From positions 1-48,424 of the forward strand of contig JAJFTV010000117.1 of the NCBI GenBank assembly GCA_021372725.1: a DNA stretch of 48,424 nucleotides, written 5' to 3'. The stretch comes from Chloroflexota bacterium (GTDB taxonomy: Bacteria; Chloroflexota; Anaerolineae; Anaerolineales; Anaerolineaceae). This document shows positions 25,458 to 34,237 of this stretch, in pieces. Numbering within the stretch: position 1 is the first letter of the stretch; every line of letters starts with the position of its first letter. The notes below the pieces were generated by a model, which was not told the origin of the DNA, did not search any database, and saw nothing but the letters and a program-made list of their open reading frames with translations. Both the position numbers and the translations under genes were made by a program.

Positions 25458-26516
25458 ATGAAGGTTATCGGATTTGCAGGTACTGCCAAGAATACCGGAA
25501 AAACAACAGCAGCATCCAGAGTTTTATCGGCACTGAGAGACAACGGTTCCAGGATTACGATTACCAGTATTGGCTATGATGGTGAGGATATTGACAATGT
25601 GACAGGCCTGCCAAAGCCGCTTTATTACCTCAAAGCAGGAGATATTATTGCCACAGCCACAGAATGTTTGAGACCTGCAAAACCATCCTCCTATAAAATT
25701 CTCGAGGGAACCGATATTCAAACAATATTGGGCGAGATTCAAATTGTTGAAATCCTCGAGGACGATACCTACAGGTTGGCCGGCCCAAACCGGAGAACAG
25801 ATTTGGAGCAAATATTAAGAAGATTTGCTGCCCACCGATCAGATTTTTCACTGATTGATGGTGCATTGAACCGGATTGTGCCGATGATCTGTGCGGATGG
25901 ACTGGTGTTATCAACGGGTGCAGCCTTTGATGAAGACATCCAGTCCACCGCGTTCCATGTTGCGGCTATCGCACATATATTCACATACAAAAAGATTAAG
26001 AATCTGGAAAAGCGAAAAAATATCCACCTTCAGATGGGCGATGGCGAGACCATAACCATTCGTTCTTCGTCTCTGATCTCAGAGGATATTTACGGGAAAA
26101 TTCAGGCACAAATTCGCGCCGCCAGAGTCGTCACCCGCTTGACTATCCCGGGGGCTTGCTACCCGGAACTGCTTGAAAGATTATTGGATGACTTACCTGA
26201 TAACACTGTTTTTAGAGAACTCGTCTTTGGTAATCCTCTTTATCTGATTGCTTCCGGAAACCCGCTTGTTTGGAAAGAGACTCTGATGAAATTCGAAGCG
26301 CGAGGATGTAATATCGGCTATAGTGAAATGATTCCATTGTTATTCATTACTGTCAGCCCCTTTTACCCACGCTATATTCATAATTCACATATTTATGAAG
26401 CAGCATACGTGGATGCCAAACTCATACAAGAAGAAATTAAATCAAAAGTATCTGGTTTGCCTGTCATCAATATTGAAGAAATTCATGATCCAGAATTGTT
26501 ATCTCTTATAAGTTGA
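25458..26516 (+). CDS. P-loop NTPase, possible aminomutase reactivase
   Basis: 352 residues. Walker A GTAKNTGKT at residues 8-16, then ITSIGYDGEDIDNVTGLPKP, a block with several acidic residues that could act as switch I, and DFSLIDGALNRIVPM near residue 135, probably Walker B. The fold resembles SIMIBI-type NTPases (MobB, CobB, MeaB group). Adenosylcobalamin enzymes with PLP often have dedicated reactivating ATPases encoded beside them (KamB/KamC, OR-2/OR-3 in lysine and ornithine clusters); position in the operon suggests this role. I cannot confirm family membership. The C-terminal half (from RVVTRLTIPGACYPELL) is a separate unknown domain. Confidence 0.55.
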   Translation: MKVIGFAGTAKNTGKTTAASRVLSALRDNGSRITITSIGYDGEDIDNVTGLPKPLYYLKAGDIIATATECLRPAKPSSYKILEGTDIQTILGEIQIVEILEDDTYRLAGPNRRTDLEQILRRFAAHRSDFSLIDGALNRIVPMICADGLVLSTGAAFDEDIQSTAFHVAAIAHIFTYKKIKNLEKRKNIHLQMGDGETITIRSSSLISEDIYGKIQAQIRAARVVTRLTIPGACYPELLERLLDDLPDNTVFRELVFGNPLYLIASGNPLVWKETLMKFEARGCNIGYSEMIPLLFITVSPFYPRYIHNSHIYEAAYVDAKLIQEEIKSKVSGLPVINIEEIHDPELLSLIS

Positions 26517-26524
26517 GGTGAGTT

Positions 26525-26977
26525 ATGAGTCCTGATCCGTATATCGATAGTTCAATAAACCATCCGCCTAATCCATGTTATGACAAATTACCCGTCATCG
26601 GCAGCGTCAATACCATACTCCACGCAAAAAATGATCGGCGCGCGCTGCAAATCAGCCCTTACCCGTCAAGGGCTTTCCAAAAATATGAAATTCATGAACT
26701 GATCATCACCCCTGAGATGGAAGCCGGGCCGAACAGCACCGTAAACAATGTGATCTACTTCTGTTTTTTCGAGATGGAAACATCCGGAGTGTTATGGGTT
26801 GGTGATACCGTTGAAGTGGATGGCATGGAAATTGGCAAACTTGCCGGGTATGATTTTACGCATCTTCCCAATCACATGAATATCATTGTCAAATCGGATC
26901 ATTTCTTAAAAACAGGCAAGGAAGCCGGAGTGAAATTAGGCTCCAAAATAAAATTTACGTTTAACCAGACATCATAA
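26525..26977 (+). CDS. Small protein, possibly OrtA-like (2-amino-4-oxopentanoate thiolase alpha-type fold)
   Basis: 150 residues. The central part reads YEIHELIITPEMEAGPN, then GVLWVGDTVEVDGMEIGKL and DFTHLPNHMNIIV, a beta-barrel-like pattern. The spacing IH-x-TPE, GD-x-V-x-V and a later H recalls OrtA, the small subunit of the thiolase that ends ornithine fermentation. The resemblance is from memory and weak. No signal peptide or membrane segment. Eight bp after the NTPase gene with GAGGTG as ribosome site, so clearly part of the operon. Confidence 0.4.
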   Translation: MSPDPYIDSSINHPPNPCYDKLPVIGSVNTILHAKNDRRALQISPYPSRAFQKYEIHELIITPEMEAGPNSTVNNVIYFCFFEMETSGVLWVGDTVEVDGMEIGKLAGYDFTHLPNHMNIIVKSDHFLKTGKEAGVKLGSKIKFTFNQTS

Positions 26978-27012
26978 TATGTAATATTTAACCATTCAGG
27001 AGACAAAGTTCT

Positions 27013-27924
27013 ATGAAAAACAAGATAAAAGTAGCAGTTCTGGGATGTGGCCATATTGGTAGCTATGCTGTTCAAGGAATTAAATTGACTGAGGATATGC
27101 ATCTGGCCGGCATCATTGATCGCGAATGTGAGATCGAAAAAGTGAAATCTCGCTTCCCGGGCATCGAGGTTGTAGATAATGTTACCAGACTTTCTGAAAA
27201 GCCTGATGTGGTCCTTCTGGCATGCCCGACCAGGGTCGTTATGCAGGAAGCCCCCAAATTGTTGAAACTTGGAATCAGCACCGTCGATTGTTTTGACATG
27301 CACGGTGAATCCTTCGTGCAACTAAAAGCGACGCTTGACCCTCTTGCCAAAGAAAATCATGCAGTCTCCATCATGGGCGCTGGTGTGGATCCGGGCGCAA
27401 GCTCCATGATTCGTGCCCTGTTTGAGATTTGGGCACCCACCGGTCTCACCTATGTCAATTTTGGCCCGGGCATGAGCATGGGTCATACTGTTGCGCTAAA
27501 ATCTTTTGCTGGTGTACAGGATGCTTTAGCCATCACGAGACCCGGCCGCCCAGGCTGTCATCAGCGGGATGTGTATATCGAAACTGAACCTGGCGTCGAT
27601 TTTAATCAACTGACCGAACAGATTATGCAGGACCCCTATTTCTCTCATGATGATGTCCATTTCTTCCAGGTGGATAAAGTCGCACCGCTGGTCGATATGG
27701 GGCACAGAATTCGGGTTTCCCGCAAGGGGGGAGCATGTGGTATTGATAACCAGCTTCTTGAATTTGATTCCCAATTCCATAACCCTGCCTCCACGGCTCA
27801 GGTGTTGATCTCCACTGTTCGGGCCGCCATGTCTTTGGAACCTGGCGCCCACATCATGCTTGAAATACCTCTGATCTATTTCTTACCCTATTCCGCCGAG
27901 GAAGCCCTTAAGCGATTGGTGTAA
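27013..27924 (+). CDS. Diaminopimelate-dehydrogenase-like NAD(P)-dependent amino-acid dehydrogenase
   Basis: 303 residues. N-terminal Rossmann motif VAVLGCGHIGSYAVQGI, then DVVLLACPTRVV and STVDCFDMHG, then the substrate domain with SIMGAGVDPGASSMIRALF, FGPGMSMGHTVALK and GVQDALAITRPG. These are the hallmarks of meso-diaminopimelate dehydrogenase (Ddh), which oxidatively deaminates the D-centre of a diamino acid. Some Ddh relatives act on other D- or diamino acids. In this operon it may oxidise the diamino acid made by the mutase, the role that 2,4-diaminopentanoate dehydrogenase has in ornithine fermentation; an anabolic Ddh for lysine is the alternative. AGGAG upstream; a terminator follows. 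Confidence 0.75.
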   Translation: MKNKIKVAVLGCGHIGSYAVQGIKLTEDMHLAGIIDRECEIEKVKSRFPGIEVVDNVTRLSEKPDVVLLACPTRVVMQEAPKLLKLGISTVDCFDMHGESFVQLKATLDPLAKENHAVSIMGAGVDPGASSMIRALFEIWAPTGLTYVNFGPGMSMGHTVALKSFAGVQDALAITRPGRPGCHQRDVYIETEPGVDFNQLTEQIMQDPYFSHDDVHFFQVDKVAPLVDMGHRIRVSRKGGACGIDNQLLEFDSQFHNPASTAQVLISTVRAAMSLEPGAHIMLEIPLIYFLPYSAEEALKRLV

Positions 27925-27929
27925 CTGGG

Positions 27930-27967
27930 AAAAGGGACTGCTTCCTTCTTAGGAAAAAGTCCCTTTT
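27930..27967 (+). terminator. Terminator of the GntR/aminomutase operon
   Basis: Arms AAAAGGGACT (27930-27939) and AGTCCCTTTT (27958-27967) with an inner TTCC/GGAA stem, 6 bp after the dehydrogenase stop. It may also work for the convergent transporter operon. Confidence 0.85.
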
Positions 27968-28147
27968 ACATTCCCTACTGACAGTTTAGCAAGATGTTCA
28001 CCAAGAGCCGGTTAATTGACACGCCATTGGTGGAAATACACCCCCTTTTGTCATGCAGCCAGGCTATGAAAAGTTCACCCCAGAATCATTTTATCATCCC
28101 AACGAATCATTCCAAAAAAGAAAAACATGCCAAATAAAACGTTTTGA

Positions 28148-29125
28148 TTAGACAAACAAGCATGATGCCTGGTGACGATTGGGCAGGTCAACCATCTCCG
28201 GCGTATCGGTAGAACAGCGTGGTTGTGCAACCGGACAGCGGGGATGGAACCGGCAGCCTGAAGGCACATCAATCGGATTAGGCGCATCGCCTTTCAAGAT
28301 AATCCGCTCGCGCCGTAAACGTGGATTGGGTACAGGTACAACTGAAAGAAGCGCCTTGGTGTAGGGGTGGGCAGGGTGCTGCAATACTTCCAGCGTAGGG
28401 CCCATTTCGACAATTTTTCCAAGATACATCACTGCAATACGGTCGGCGAAGTTAACTGCGGTGCTTAAATCATGTGTGATGTAGAGGATAGATTTACCGC
28501 TTTTACGAATTTCATCCAGAAGGTTGATAATTTCTGCCCGAATGGATACATCCAGCATGGATACGGGTTCATCAGCAAGAATAACTTTTGGTTTAAGGAC
28601 GAGTGCGCCGGCAATTACCACTCTCTGGCGTTGACCACCTGAGAGCTGATGAGGCAGGCGGAACATATAATCAATTGCCGGTTTCAACCCGGCATCTTCG
28701 AGTGCCTGTTCAACAATCGTAAACCGCTCTTCACGATTTCTACCAATGTTGTGAACCTTTAATGGTTCCTCGACTAATTCCCCAATATTCATTAATGGAT
28801 TGAGTGATTCATAAGGGTCCTGATAAACCATTTGCACTTCACGCGCCCATGCTTTAAAATATTTTCCCTGGATATTTGCCAGTTCACCATCCCGATAGAT
28901 TTTTCCACTGGTGGGTATGATCAACCCCATGAGAGTCAGGGCGATGGTGGATTTTCCAGAACCGCTTTCTCCCACCAGAGCGAGTACTTCATTTTGACCA
29001 ATTTGTAAATCGACATCATCTACGGCGTGGACAAAGGTATCCTTTTTGAAAAGACTAAACGGCTGGCTGACATCGAAGTAGACTTTTAGATTTTTGATCT
29101 CAATTACCGGGTTTTGCTCACTCAT
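28148..29125 (-). CDS. Peptide/nickel-type ABC transporter ATPase (DppF/OppF-like)
   Basis: 325 residues. Walker A GESGSGKST, signature LSGGQRQR, Walker B VILADEPVSMLDVS, and the C-terminal oligopeptide extension with CRFHPRCPVAQPRC, whose Cys residues can bind an Fe-S cluster. Powers uptake with the DppD-like ATPase; its start overlaps that gene's stop by 4 bp. Last gene of the operon. Confidence 0.92.
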   Translation of the reverse strand: MSEQNPVIEIKNLKVYFDVSQPFSLFKKDTFVHAVDDVDLQIGQNEVLALVGESGSGKSTIALTLMGLIIPTSGKIYRDGELANIQGKYFKAWAREVQMVYQDPYESLNPLMNIGELVEEPLKVHNIGRNREERFTIVEQALEDAGLKPAIDYMFRLPHQLSGGQRQRVVIAGALVLKPKVILADEPVSMLDVSIRAEIINLLDEIRKSGKSILYITHDLSTAVNFADRIAVMYLGKIVEMGPTLEVLQHPAHPYTKALLSVVPVPNPRLRRERIILKGDAPNPIDVPSGCRFHPRCPVAQPRCSTDTPEMVDLPNRHQASCLFV

Positions 29126-30105
29126 TTCGGCTCCACTAAATGACAGCTTGTGAAATGTCCTGGTGTTATTTCCAGCGTCTCAGGTTGTTCGAGAAAGCAT
29201 CGTTCGATCGCTTTGGGGCAACGTGGTGAAAAACGGCATCCTTTTGGTAAATTATCCAGTTGCGGGGGATACCCGGGAATCGATCTTAGCTTTTCATTGG
29301 GTCTGTTCAAATCCGGAATAGCTTTTAACAGTTCCTGTGTGTAAGGATGAAGTGGAGTGTTGAATATGGTATCCACATTTGCGTACTCAGCCACAACCCC
29401 ACTATACATAACCACGACCGAATCACACATTTCTGCAACCACACCCAGATCATGGGTAACCAGCATGACTGCTGTTTGCAATTTATCGCGGAGCTGCATG
29501 AGTAATTCAATGATTTGTGCTTGAATCATGACATCGAGGGCTGTGGTTGGTTCATCGGCGATTACAATCGACGGCATGCAGGCAAGCGCCATGGCGATCA
29601 TTGCACGCTGACGCATTCCCCCTGAGAATTGGTGAGGGTAATTGTCTTTTCGATTGCTACCGATGCCGACCATATCCAGCAGTTCAATCAGACGTTCCTG
29701 TGCCGCGACCTTGCTGATTGGAAGATGCAGAAGCATTGCCTCGATAATTTGATCGCCTACGGTTTTTACCGGATTTAAGGCGTTCATAGCGCCCTGAAAA
29801 ATAAAGGAAATGTCCCTCCAACGAACTTCTCTCATCTGCGGCTCGGACAATTTCATCCAATCCGTATTTTTGAACAAGACTTTACCGTGGGTAATGCGGC
29901 CAGCAGGAGGGAGAAGACGGGTGATACCCAACATCAACGTTGTTTTTCCACAACCGCTTTCACCGACCACGCCCAGTAATTCTCCTTCATGCAGTTTAAA
30001 GCTTACATTTCCAACGGCATGGGCTGGTGGTTTTCCTTTTTTTATATAATCGATATTGAAATTCTTTACTTCAAGGATTACATTACCATCTCTTCCCTGC
30101 ATCAT
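29122..30105 (-). CDS. Peptide/nickel-type ABC transporter ATPase (DppD/OppD-like)
   Basis: 327 residues. Walker A GESGCGKTT, signature FSGGMRQR, Walker B IVIADEPTTALDV, and the C-terminal CRFSPRCPKAIERC extension of the oligopeptide subfamily. Starts within the 3' end of the DppC-like gene (4-bp overlap), so the four components are translationally coupled. Confidence 0.92.
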   Translation of the reverse strand: MMQGRDGNVILEVKNFNIDYIKKGKPPAHAVGNVSFKLHEGELLGVVGESGCGKTTLMLGITRLLPPAGRITHGKVLFKNTDWMKLSEPQMREVRWRDISFIFQGAMNALNPVKTVGDQIIEAMLLHLPISKVAAQERLIELLDMVGIGSNRKDNYPHQFSGGMRQRAMIAMALACMPSIVIADEPTTALDVMIQAQIIELLMQLRDKLQTAVMLVTHDLGVVAEMCDSVVVMYSGVVAEYANVDTIFNTPLHPYTQELLKAIPDLNRPNEKLRSIPGYPPQLDNLPKGCRFSPRCPKAIERCFLEQPETLEITPGHFTSCHLVEPK

Positions 30106-31058
30106 AATGTTGATTCTCCTGATTTTTCCGGGCTTTCACATGGAATGGCTACCATTGCTTCGCTGTGCATCAGGTGATGTTCTTCGATACGTGGATTGAA
30201 GATTTGCTCCAGCCCATTACCAATTAAGGCAGCGCCCAACACCATCCACACAATTCCGAGCCCTGGAATAACCAGCGCAAACCATTTGCCTCCACTGATG
30301 GCTCCTGTAGCCCACGCGAAATGAAGCATTTGACCCCAGCTAACCAGTGTTGGATCACCGAGCCCAAGAAAGGCCAGCGAACTTTCTGAGAGAATCGCGT
30401 TGGCCAGAACAAGAACTGCCTGTGCTGCAACGAGTGGAAACACCATGGGGAAGATATGATGGCGGATGATGTATAGATTTGAACACCCAAATGCCTTACC
30501 CCTGATGACAAATTTTCTTTCTTTCAGCGAGAGTGTTTGTGAGCGAACCAGCCTGGCGGTTCCCTGCCAGCCAAAAATAGCGATCACAATAATAATATTT
30601 GTGATGCTTGGTTTTGTGATGGCGATAAGCACGATTTGCAGCGGCAAGGAAGGAATAACCATCATAAAATCGGTGATGCGCATTAAAATATTGTCTATTC
30701 TTCCGCCATAAAAACCGGCGATAATTCCTACTGAACTGCCAACCGCAATCGCAATGGCTGCACCGATAAAACCGACCAGAAGTGATACCCTTGTGCCATA
30801 AAGAAATTTGGAGAGAATATCTTTTCCGATATCATCGGTACCAAATGGATGAGCAGCACTGGGTGGATTATAGACATCTGTGAACTTTACGTCTGCTAAT
30901 GATGCGTAGGGATCGTAGGGCGCGATCACATTGGCAAAAATTCCAACAAAAAGCGTGATCAATATCATTATGGAACCTATTACCCCCATCGGGTTTTTCA
31001 GGAATTTCTTAAAGTTATTTGAAGCAATTTGTTTTTTTTCATCAATTGGTTTTGCCAT
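30102..31058 (-). CDS. Peptide/nickel-type ABC transporter permease (DppC/OppC-like)
   Basis: 318 residues. N-terminal cytoplasmic segment, first membrane helix (GVIGSIMILITLFVGIFAN), the extracytoplasmic HPFGTDDIGKDILSKFLYGT motif characteristic of DppC, and the EAA loop RGKAFGCSNLYIIRHHIFP. The C-terminal tail of about 35 residues after the last helix is longer than usual. Pairs with the DppB-like permease one base upstream. Confidence 0.92.
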   Translation of the reverse strand: MAKPIDEKKQIASNNFKKFLKNPMGVIGSIMILITLFVGIFANVIAPYDPYASLADVKFTDVYNPPSAAHPFGTDDIGKDILSKFLYGTRVSLLVGFIGAAIAIAVGSSVGIIAGFYGGRIDNILMRITDFMMVIPSLPLQIVLIAITKPSITNIIIVIAIFGWQGTARLVRSQTLSLKERKFVIRGKAFGCSNLYIIRHHIFPMVFPLVAAQAVLVLANAILSESSLAFLGLGDPTLVSWGQMLHFAWATGAISGGKWFALVIPGLGIVWMVLGAALIGNGLEQIFNPRIEEHHLMHSEAMVAIPCESPEKSGESTL

Positions 31059-31059
31059 A

Positions 31060-32088
31060 TTAATCCACGCTCACTCTCGGATCCAAAAAACTATAGGTTA
31101 GATCGGCAAAAAAGTTAGCAAAGATAACCGCCACAGCGATCACCAGGAAAGCGCCCTGAAGAACAGGAAAATCACGGGTTGATACAGATTCGTAAATAGC
31201 TGAACCAATACCAGGGTAGCTGAATACAGTTTCGATCTGGATTGTACCGGCGACAACGAAGGCCAGGTTGGTTGCAATCATGGTTACCATGGGCAGCATG
31301 GCGTTTTTCAACCCATGACGTCTTAATACCTGCGAGTTGCTGAGTCCTTTTGCTATTCCCGTCAGGATGTAATCTTCTGAGAGAACATTTAACAATGAAC
31401 TACGCATAATCATTACATATTGTCCGCCGGTCATGATGACATAGGTGATGCTGGGGACTATCAGATGTTTTATGACATCTTTTATCTGATCTGCCAATGG
31501 AAGAAAGCTGGAACCTGGGGAAGTCATGCCCCCGAGGGGGGCGCCGTATTTGGAAGCAATAATTAACAGCATTATCCCGAACCAGAAGGATGGCATCGAC
31601 CAGGTTGCAAGGCTGAATACCAGTGTACCTGCATCGATGGCTGTATGGGATTTCCAGGCTGATATGATGCCAAGGATGATACCGAGTATCATGGCGATAA
31701 TCTGTGAAGGTGTAACGAGAATAACTGTATTGATGATCCGGGTTTTAAGAATATCTGCAACGGGTTTTCTGGTGTAAAAACTGATACCCATCTCGCCGGT
31801 GGATAAGTTTTTTAGATAAAGATAAAATTGTGTCTCCGCCGGATTGACAAAACAGGATCCGAATTTTAATGGGTTTAAACTCTCAAAACAGTTGATAACG
31901 GGTTTATCCAATCCATAAAGTGTTTGCAGCGCTTTTACTGTGTTGGGTGTCAAACGGCTGTCCTTGGAATTCATGGTTGCAGGATCTCCCGGTAGTATGC
32001 GAAATAAGAAGAAATTGAAGACAAGAACGACCAGGATTGTAGCGATCGCCCAGAATATTTTTTTTAAGATGTGTTCTAATCTTTTCAT
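31060..32088 (-). CDS. Peptide/nickel-type ABC transporter permease (DppB/OppB-like)
   Basis: 342 residues with about six membrane helices. DppB features: FFLFRILPGDPA after the first helix, the EAA loop TGIAKGLSNSQVLRRHGLKN, and ETVFSYPGIGSAIYESV near the C-terminus. It carries a slightly enlarged first periplasmic loop with two Cys residues (NCFESLNPLKFGSCF), as in archaeal and Chloroflexota homologues. Confidence 0.92.
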   Translation of the reverse strand: MKRLEHILKKIFWAIATILVVLVFNFFLFRILPGDPATMNSKDSRLTPNTVKALQTLYGLDKPVINCFESLNPLKFGSCFVNPAETQFYLYLKNLSTGEMGISFYTRKPVADILKTRIINTVILVTPSQIIAMILGIILGIISAWKSHTAIDAGTLVFSLATWSMPSFWFGIMLLIIASKYGAPLGGMTSPGSSFLPLADQIKDVIKHLIVPSITYVIMTGGQYVMIMRSSLLNVLSEDYILTGIAKGLSNSQVLRRHGLKNAMLPMVTMIATNLAFVVAGTIQIETVFSYPGIGSAIYESVSTRDFPVLQGAFLVIAVAVIFANFFADLTYSFLDPRVSVD

Positions 32089-32208
32089 AAAAGGAAACCT
32101 TGAAAAGAGTGGAGCAGAAGATCAGTTGACCCAAGCTTCTGGTTCCACTCTTATGATTAATCTCTCAGTTTCGGGTGAGCTCCACGAAAATGAGCTGCAT
32201 CGTTCTAT

Positions 32209-33981
32209 CTATTTGTAGACCGGATATACGTTCGACAGTTCGGGTGTACTCAGAGCAGTGACAAGTCCTTTGCTGCCTGTGAATGTCCAGCCTTCAAATT
32301 TGTCTGTTCGGTAAGCGAAGATGGAATCTTTGTAGAAGAATACAATGTAAGGAAGTTGATCCATGAAAATTTCCTGCATGCGGAAAATCTTCTCTTTGCG
32401 CAAGTCATCAGTAGCTGCTACTGCCTGTTCATCATATAACTGATCATACTCTGCGTTGGACCAACCCACTTCAGACGAAGAATTCGAAATCATTTTAGTG
32501 GTTGTCAGGCTGAGCATAAAATCTGGATCGGAACCCGTGCTCCAACCCCAAATGACGAGGTCATGCTTGAACTGGGGGTTGACAAATGGAGAGAGTGCAC
32601 TGGATTCCATCGGGGCGATTTCCAGTTGGATACCAATCTTTTTGAAACTCTCGTCGAGGATTTCTGCCTGCCGTGAGTAATTGGGATCAGTATCGAAGTT
32701 CAGGTTGAAGATTAATTCTTCACCACCGCCGGGCATGTTGCGTACACCGTCTCCATTGGTATCGAGATAACCGGCTTCATCCAGAAGCGCGTTTGCTTTA
32801 GCCAGATCATACGGGTATTTTGTCACATCGGGATTGTAGTATGGAGATGAAGGCGGAACAAGGGTCGTACCGGGTGTGGCCATTCCGCCATAAACCAGTT
32901 CGATCATTTTCTGTTGGTCTGTGGCATAGGCCATTGCGCGGCGGACAACAACATCACGCAAGGCGGGGTGTCCGCCACATGTTGCCTGGTAGTCTGGCTG
33001 GCAAAGGTCTGGCGTGATATTGTTAATAATCAGTTGATCCACACTGGGTCCGGCTGGCATACCTGAAACCACTTCAATATTCTCAGTCGCTTTTAGAGTT
33101 TCAAGTGCGGTGAGAGGTACGCGCGAAATAAGGTCAACCTGGCCGGCAACCAGCGCCTGTACAGCCGCATCATTATTGGCAAAAGTTTGATAGATCAAAC
33201 CATTTGCCTTTGGCGGGTACATATAATGGTCAGTGCGAGGGAAGAACATGGCATATTCATCGATTTTGATCTCTTTCAAGATCCAGGGACCTGAACCAAC
33301 AATTTCATCATCCAATTGAGAAAAGTCTGCCAGGTTTGGGTCATCTGCCATGGGTTCCCAGATGTGCTTCGGCAAAATGAAGACATTGTCAGCCATTAAG
33401 GCACGGAAGTTTGGGCGCGGCTCGTTCAACTTGAAGGTGACTTCATAAGGACCAATTGCTTCGACTGAATCGATATATGTAAAGGCACTGAACGTTTTGG
33501 CATCTTCACGATTCTTGTAAAGATTCAAACTGAATGCCACATCCTCAGCGGTCAATGGTTCACCATCGCTCCAGGTGGAGTTTTCATGGATCTTAAATAC
33601 ATAGGTGAGACCATCATCTGACATTGTCCCCATATCAACTGAAAGAAGTGGTTGTACTTCGGCATTAAGATCCCACTGAAATAGCTGTTCGTATACCAGA
33701 CGAAGGTGCATGGACTCTACTGCCATGGAAGTGTACAGCGGGTTTAGAGTTTTTACTTTGCCCGAATAACCAACCCGTAAAATACCATCATGGGTTGGTT
33801 CGATTGCTTCCGTAGCAACGGGTGCTTCAGCGGCTGCAGGTACTTCGGTAGCTGCCGAAACTTCTGTTGAGACTGGTTCCTGGGCAGCTTCAGTAGCTGC
33901 CGGTTCTGCAGTCGGGGTTGCGCAGGCGGTTAAAATCATCGCCATCACCACAACCAAAGATATAACGCGAAATCCTTTCAT
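32209..33981 (-). CDS. Peptide/nickel-type ABC transporter substrate-binding lipoprotein
   Basis: 590 residues from the ATG that has GGAGG upstream; an earlier in-frame start at 34032 would add 17 residues before the signal peptide. Lipobox LTAC, then a low-complexity Ala/Glu/Thr/Pro linker of about 45 residues tethering the domain. SBP family 5 features: DGILRVGYSGKVKTLNPLYT, DGLTYVFKIHENSTWSDGEP with LTAEDVAFS, and RRAMAYATDQQKMIELVYGG. Ligand may be a peptide, opine or modified amino acid. Operators similar to that of the GntR operon lie upstream, suggesting it imports the substrate of the aminomutase pathway. Confidence 0.9.
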   Translation of the reverse strand: MKGFRVISLVVVMAMILTACATPTAEPAATEAAQEPVSTEVSAATEVPAAAEAPVATEAIEPTHDGILRVGYSGKVKTLNPLYTSMAVESMHLRLVYEQLFQWDLNAEVQPLLSVDMGTMSDDGLTYVFKIHENSTWSDGEPLTAEDVAFSLNLYKNREDAKTFSAFTYIDSVEAIGPYEVTFKLNEPRPNFRALMADNVFILPKHIWEPMADDPNLADFSQLDDEIVGSGPWILKEIKIDEYAMFFPRTDHYMYPPKANGLIYQTFANNDAAVQALVAGQVDLISRVPLTALETLKATENIEVVSGMPAGPSVDQLIINNITPDLCQPDYQATCGGHPALRDVVVRRAMAYATDQQKMIELVYGGMATPGTTLVPPSSPYYNPDVTKYPYDLAKANALLDEAGYLDTNGDGVRNMPGGGEELIFNLNFDTDPNYSRQAEILDESFKKIGIQLEIAPMESSALSPFVNPQFKHDLVIWGWSTGSDPDFMLSLTTTKMISNSSSEVGWSNAEYDQLYDEQAVAATDDLRKEKIFRMQEIFMDQLPYIVFFYKDSIFAYRTDKFEGWTFTGSKGLVTALSTPELSNVYPVYK

Positions 33982-34012
33982 ATTATCCTCCGTACTTATA
34001 CTCTTTGACTTG

Positions 34013-34043
34013 AACTTTAAACCCGACACCAAGGTTTAAAGTT
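34013..34043 (-). promoter_or_regulatory. 11-bp inverted repeat in the transporter leader
   Basis: AACTTTAAACC (34013-34023) and GGTTTAAAGTT (34033-34043) with a 9-nt spacer, 32 nt before the binding-protein start. Either an operator or an mRNA hairpin. Confidence 0.5.
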
Positions 34044-34103
34044 TCCACACTATAGGATTGCTATCTTGCTGGCATTGACTTTAGATCTACACTCATAAAT
34101 ATC

Positions 34104-34117
34104 TATGAAATATCAAA
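34104..34117. promoter_or_regulatory. GntR operator-like site 1 upstream of the transporter
   Basis: TATGAAATATCAAA matches the perfect palindrome at 20998-21011 at 12 of 14 positions. Confidence 0.5.
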
Positions 34118-34223
34118 GATTGATCATTTGCACTCGATTTGTTCAATAAGGTGCATCCTGATCTTATTATGGGGTGAAAAGGGCTAGCTATAATTGTCAT
34201 CTCTCCGCTGAGGGCTGAATATC

Positions 34224-34237
34224 TGTGATGTATCATA
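34224..34237. promoter_or_regulatory. GntR operator-like site 2 upstream of the transporter
   Basis: TGTGATGTATCATA matches the palindrome at 20998-21011 at 12 of 14 positions, exactly 120 bp from site 1. Read on the minus strand its 5' six bases are TATGAT, the same -10-like hexamer as in the GntR promoter. Confidence 0.5.

Noticed and set aside
18456..27924. A complete Wood-Ljungdahl cluster
   Set aside because: fhs, MTHFR and a methyl-THF methyltransferase are present in the window, but no CO dehydrogenase/acetyl-CoA synthase, corrinoid Fe-S protein, FolD or formate dehydrogenase is seen, so only folate one-carbon metabolism can be claimed.
27013..27924. Assignment as a housekeeping lysine-biosynthetic ddh
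   Set aside because: Family membership is clear, but location as last gene of a GntR-controlled catabolic-looking operon and lack of other dap genes make a degradative role more likely; kept as an alternative only.
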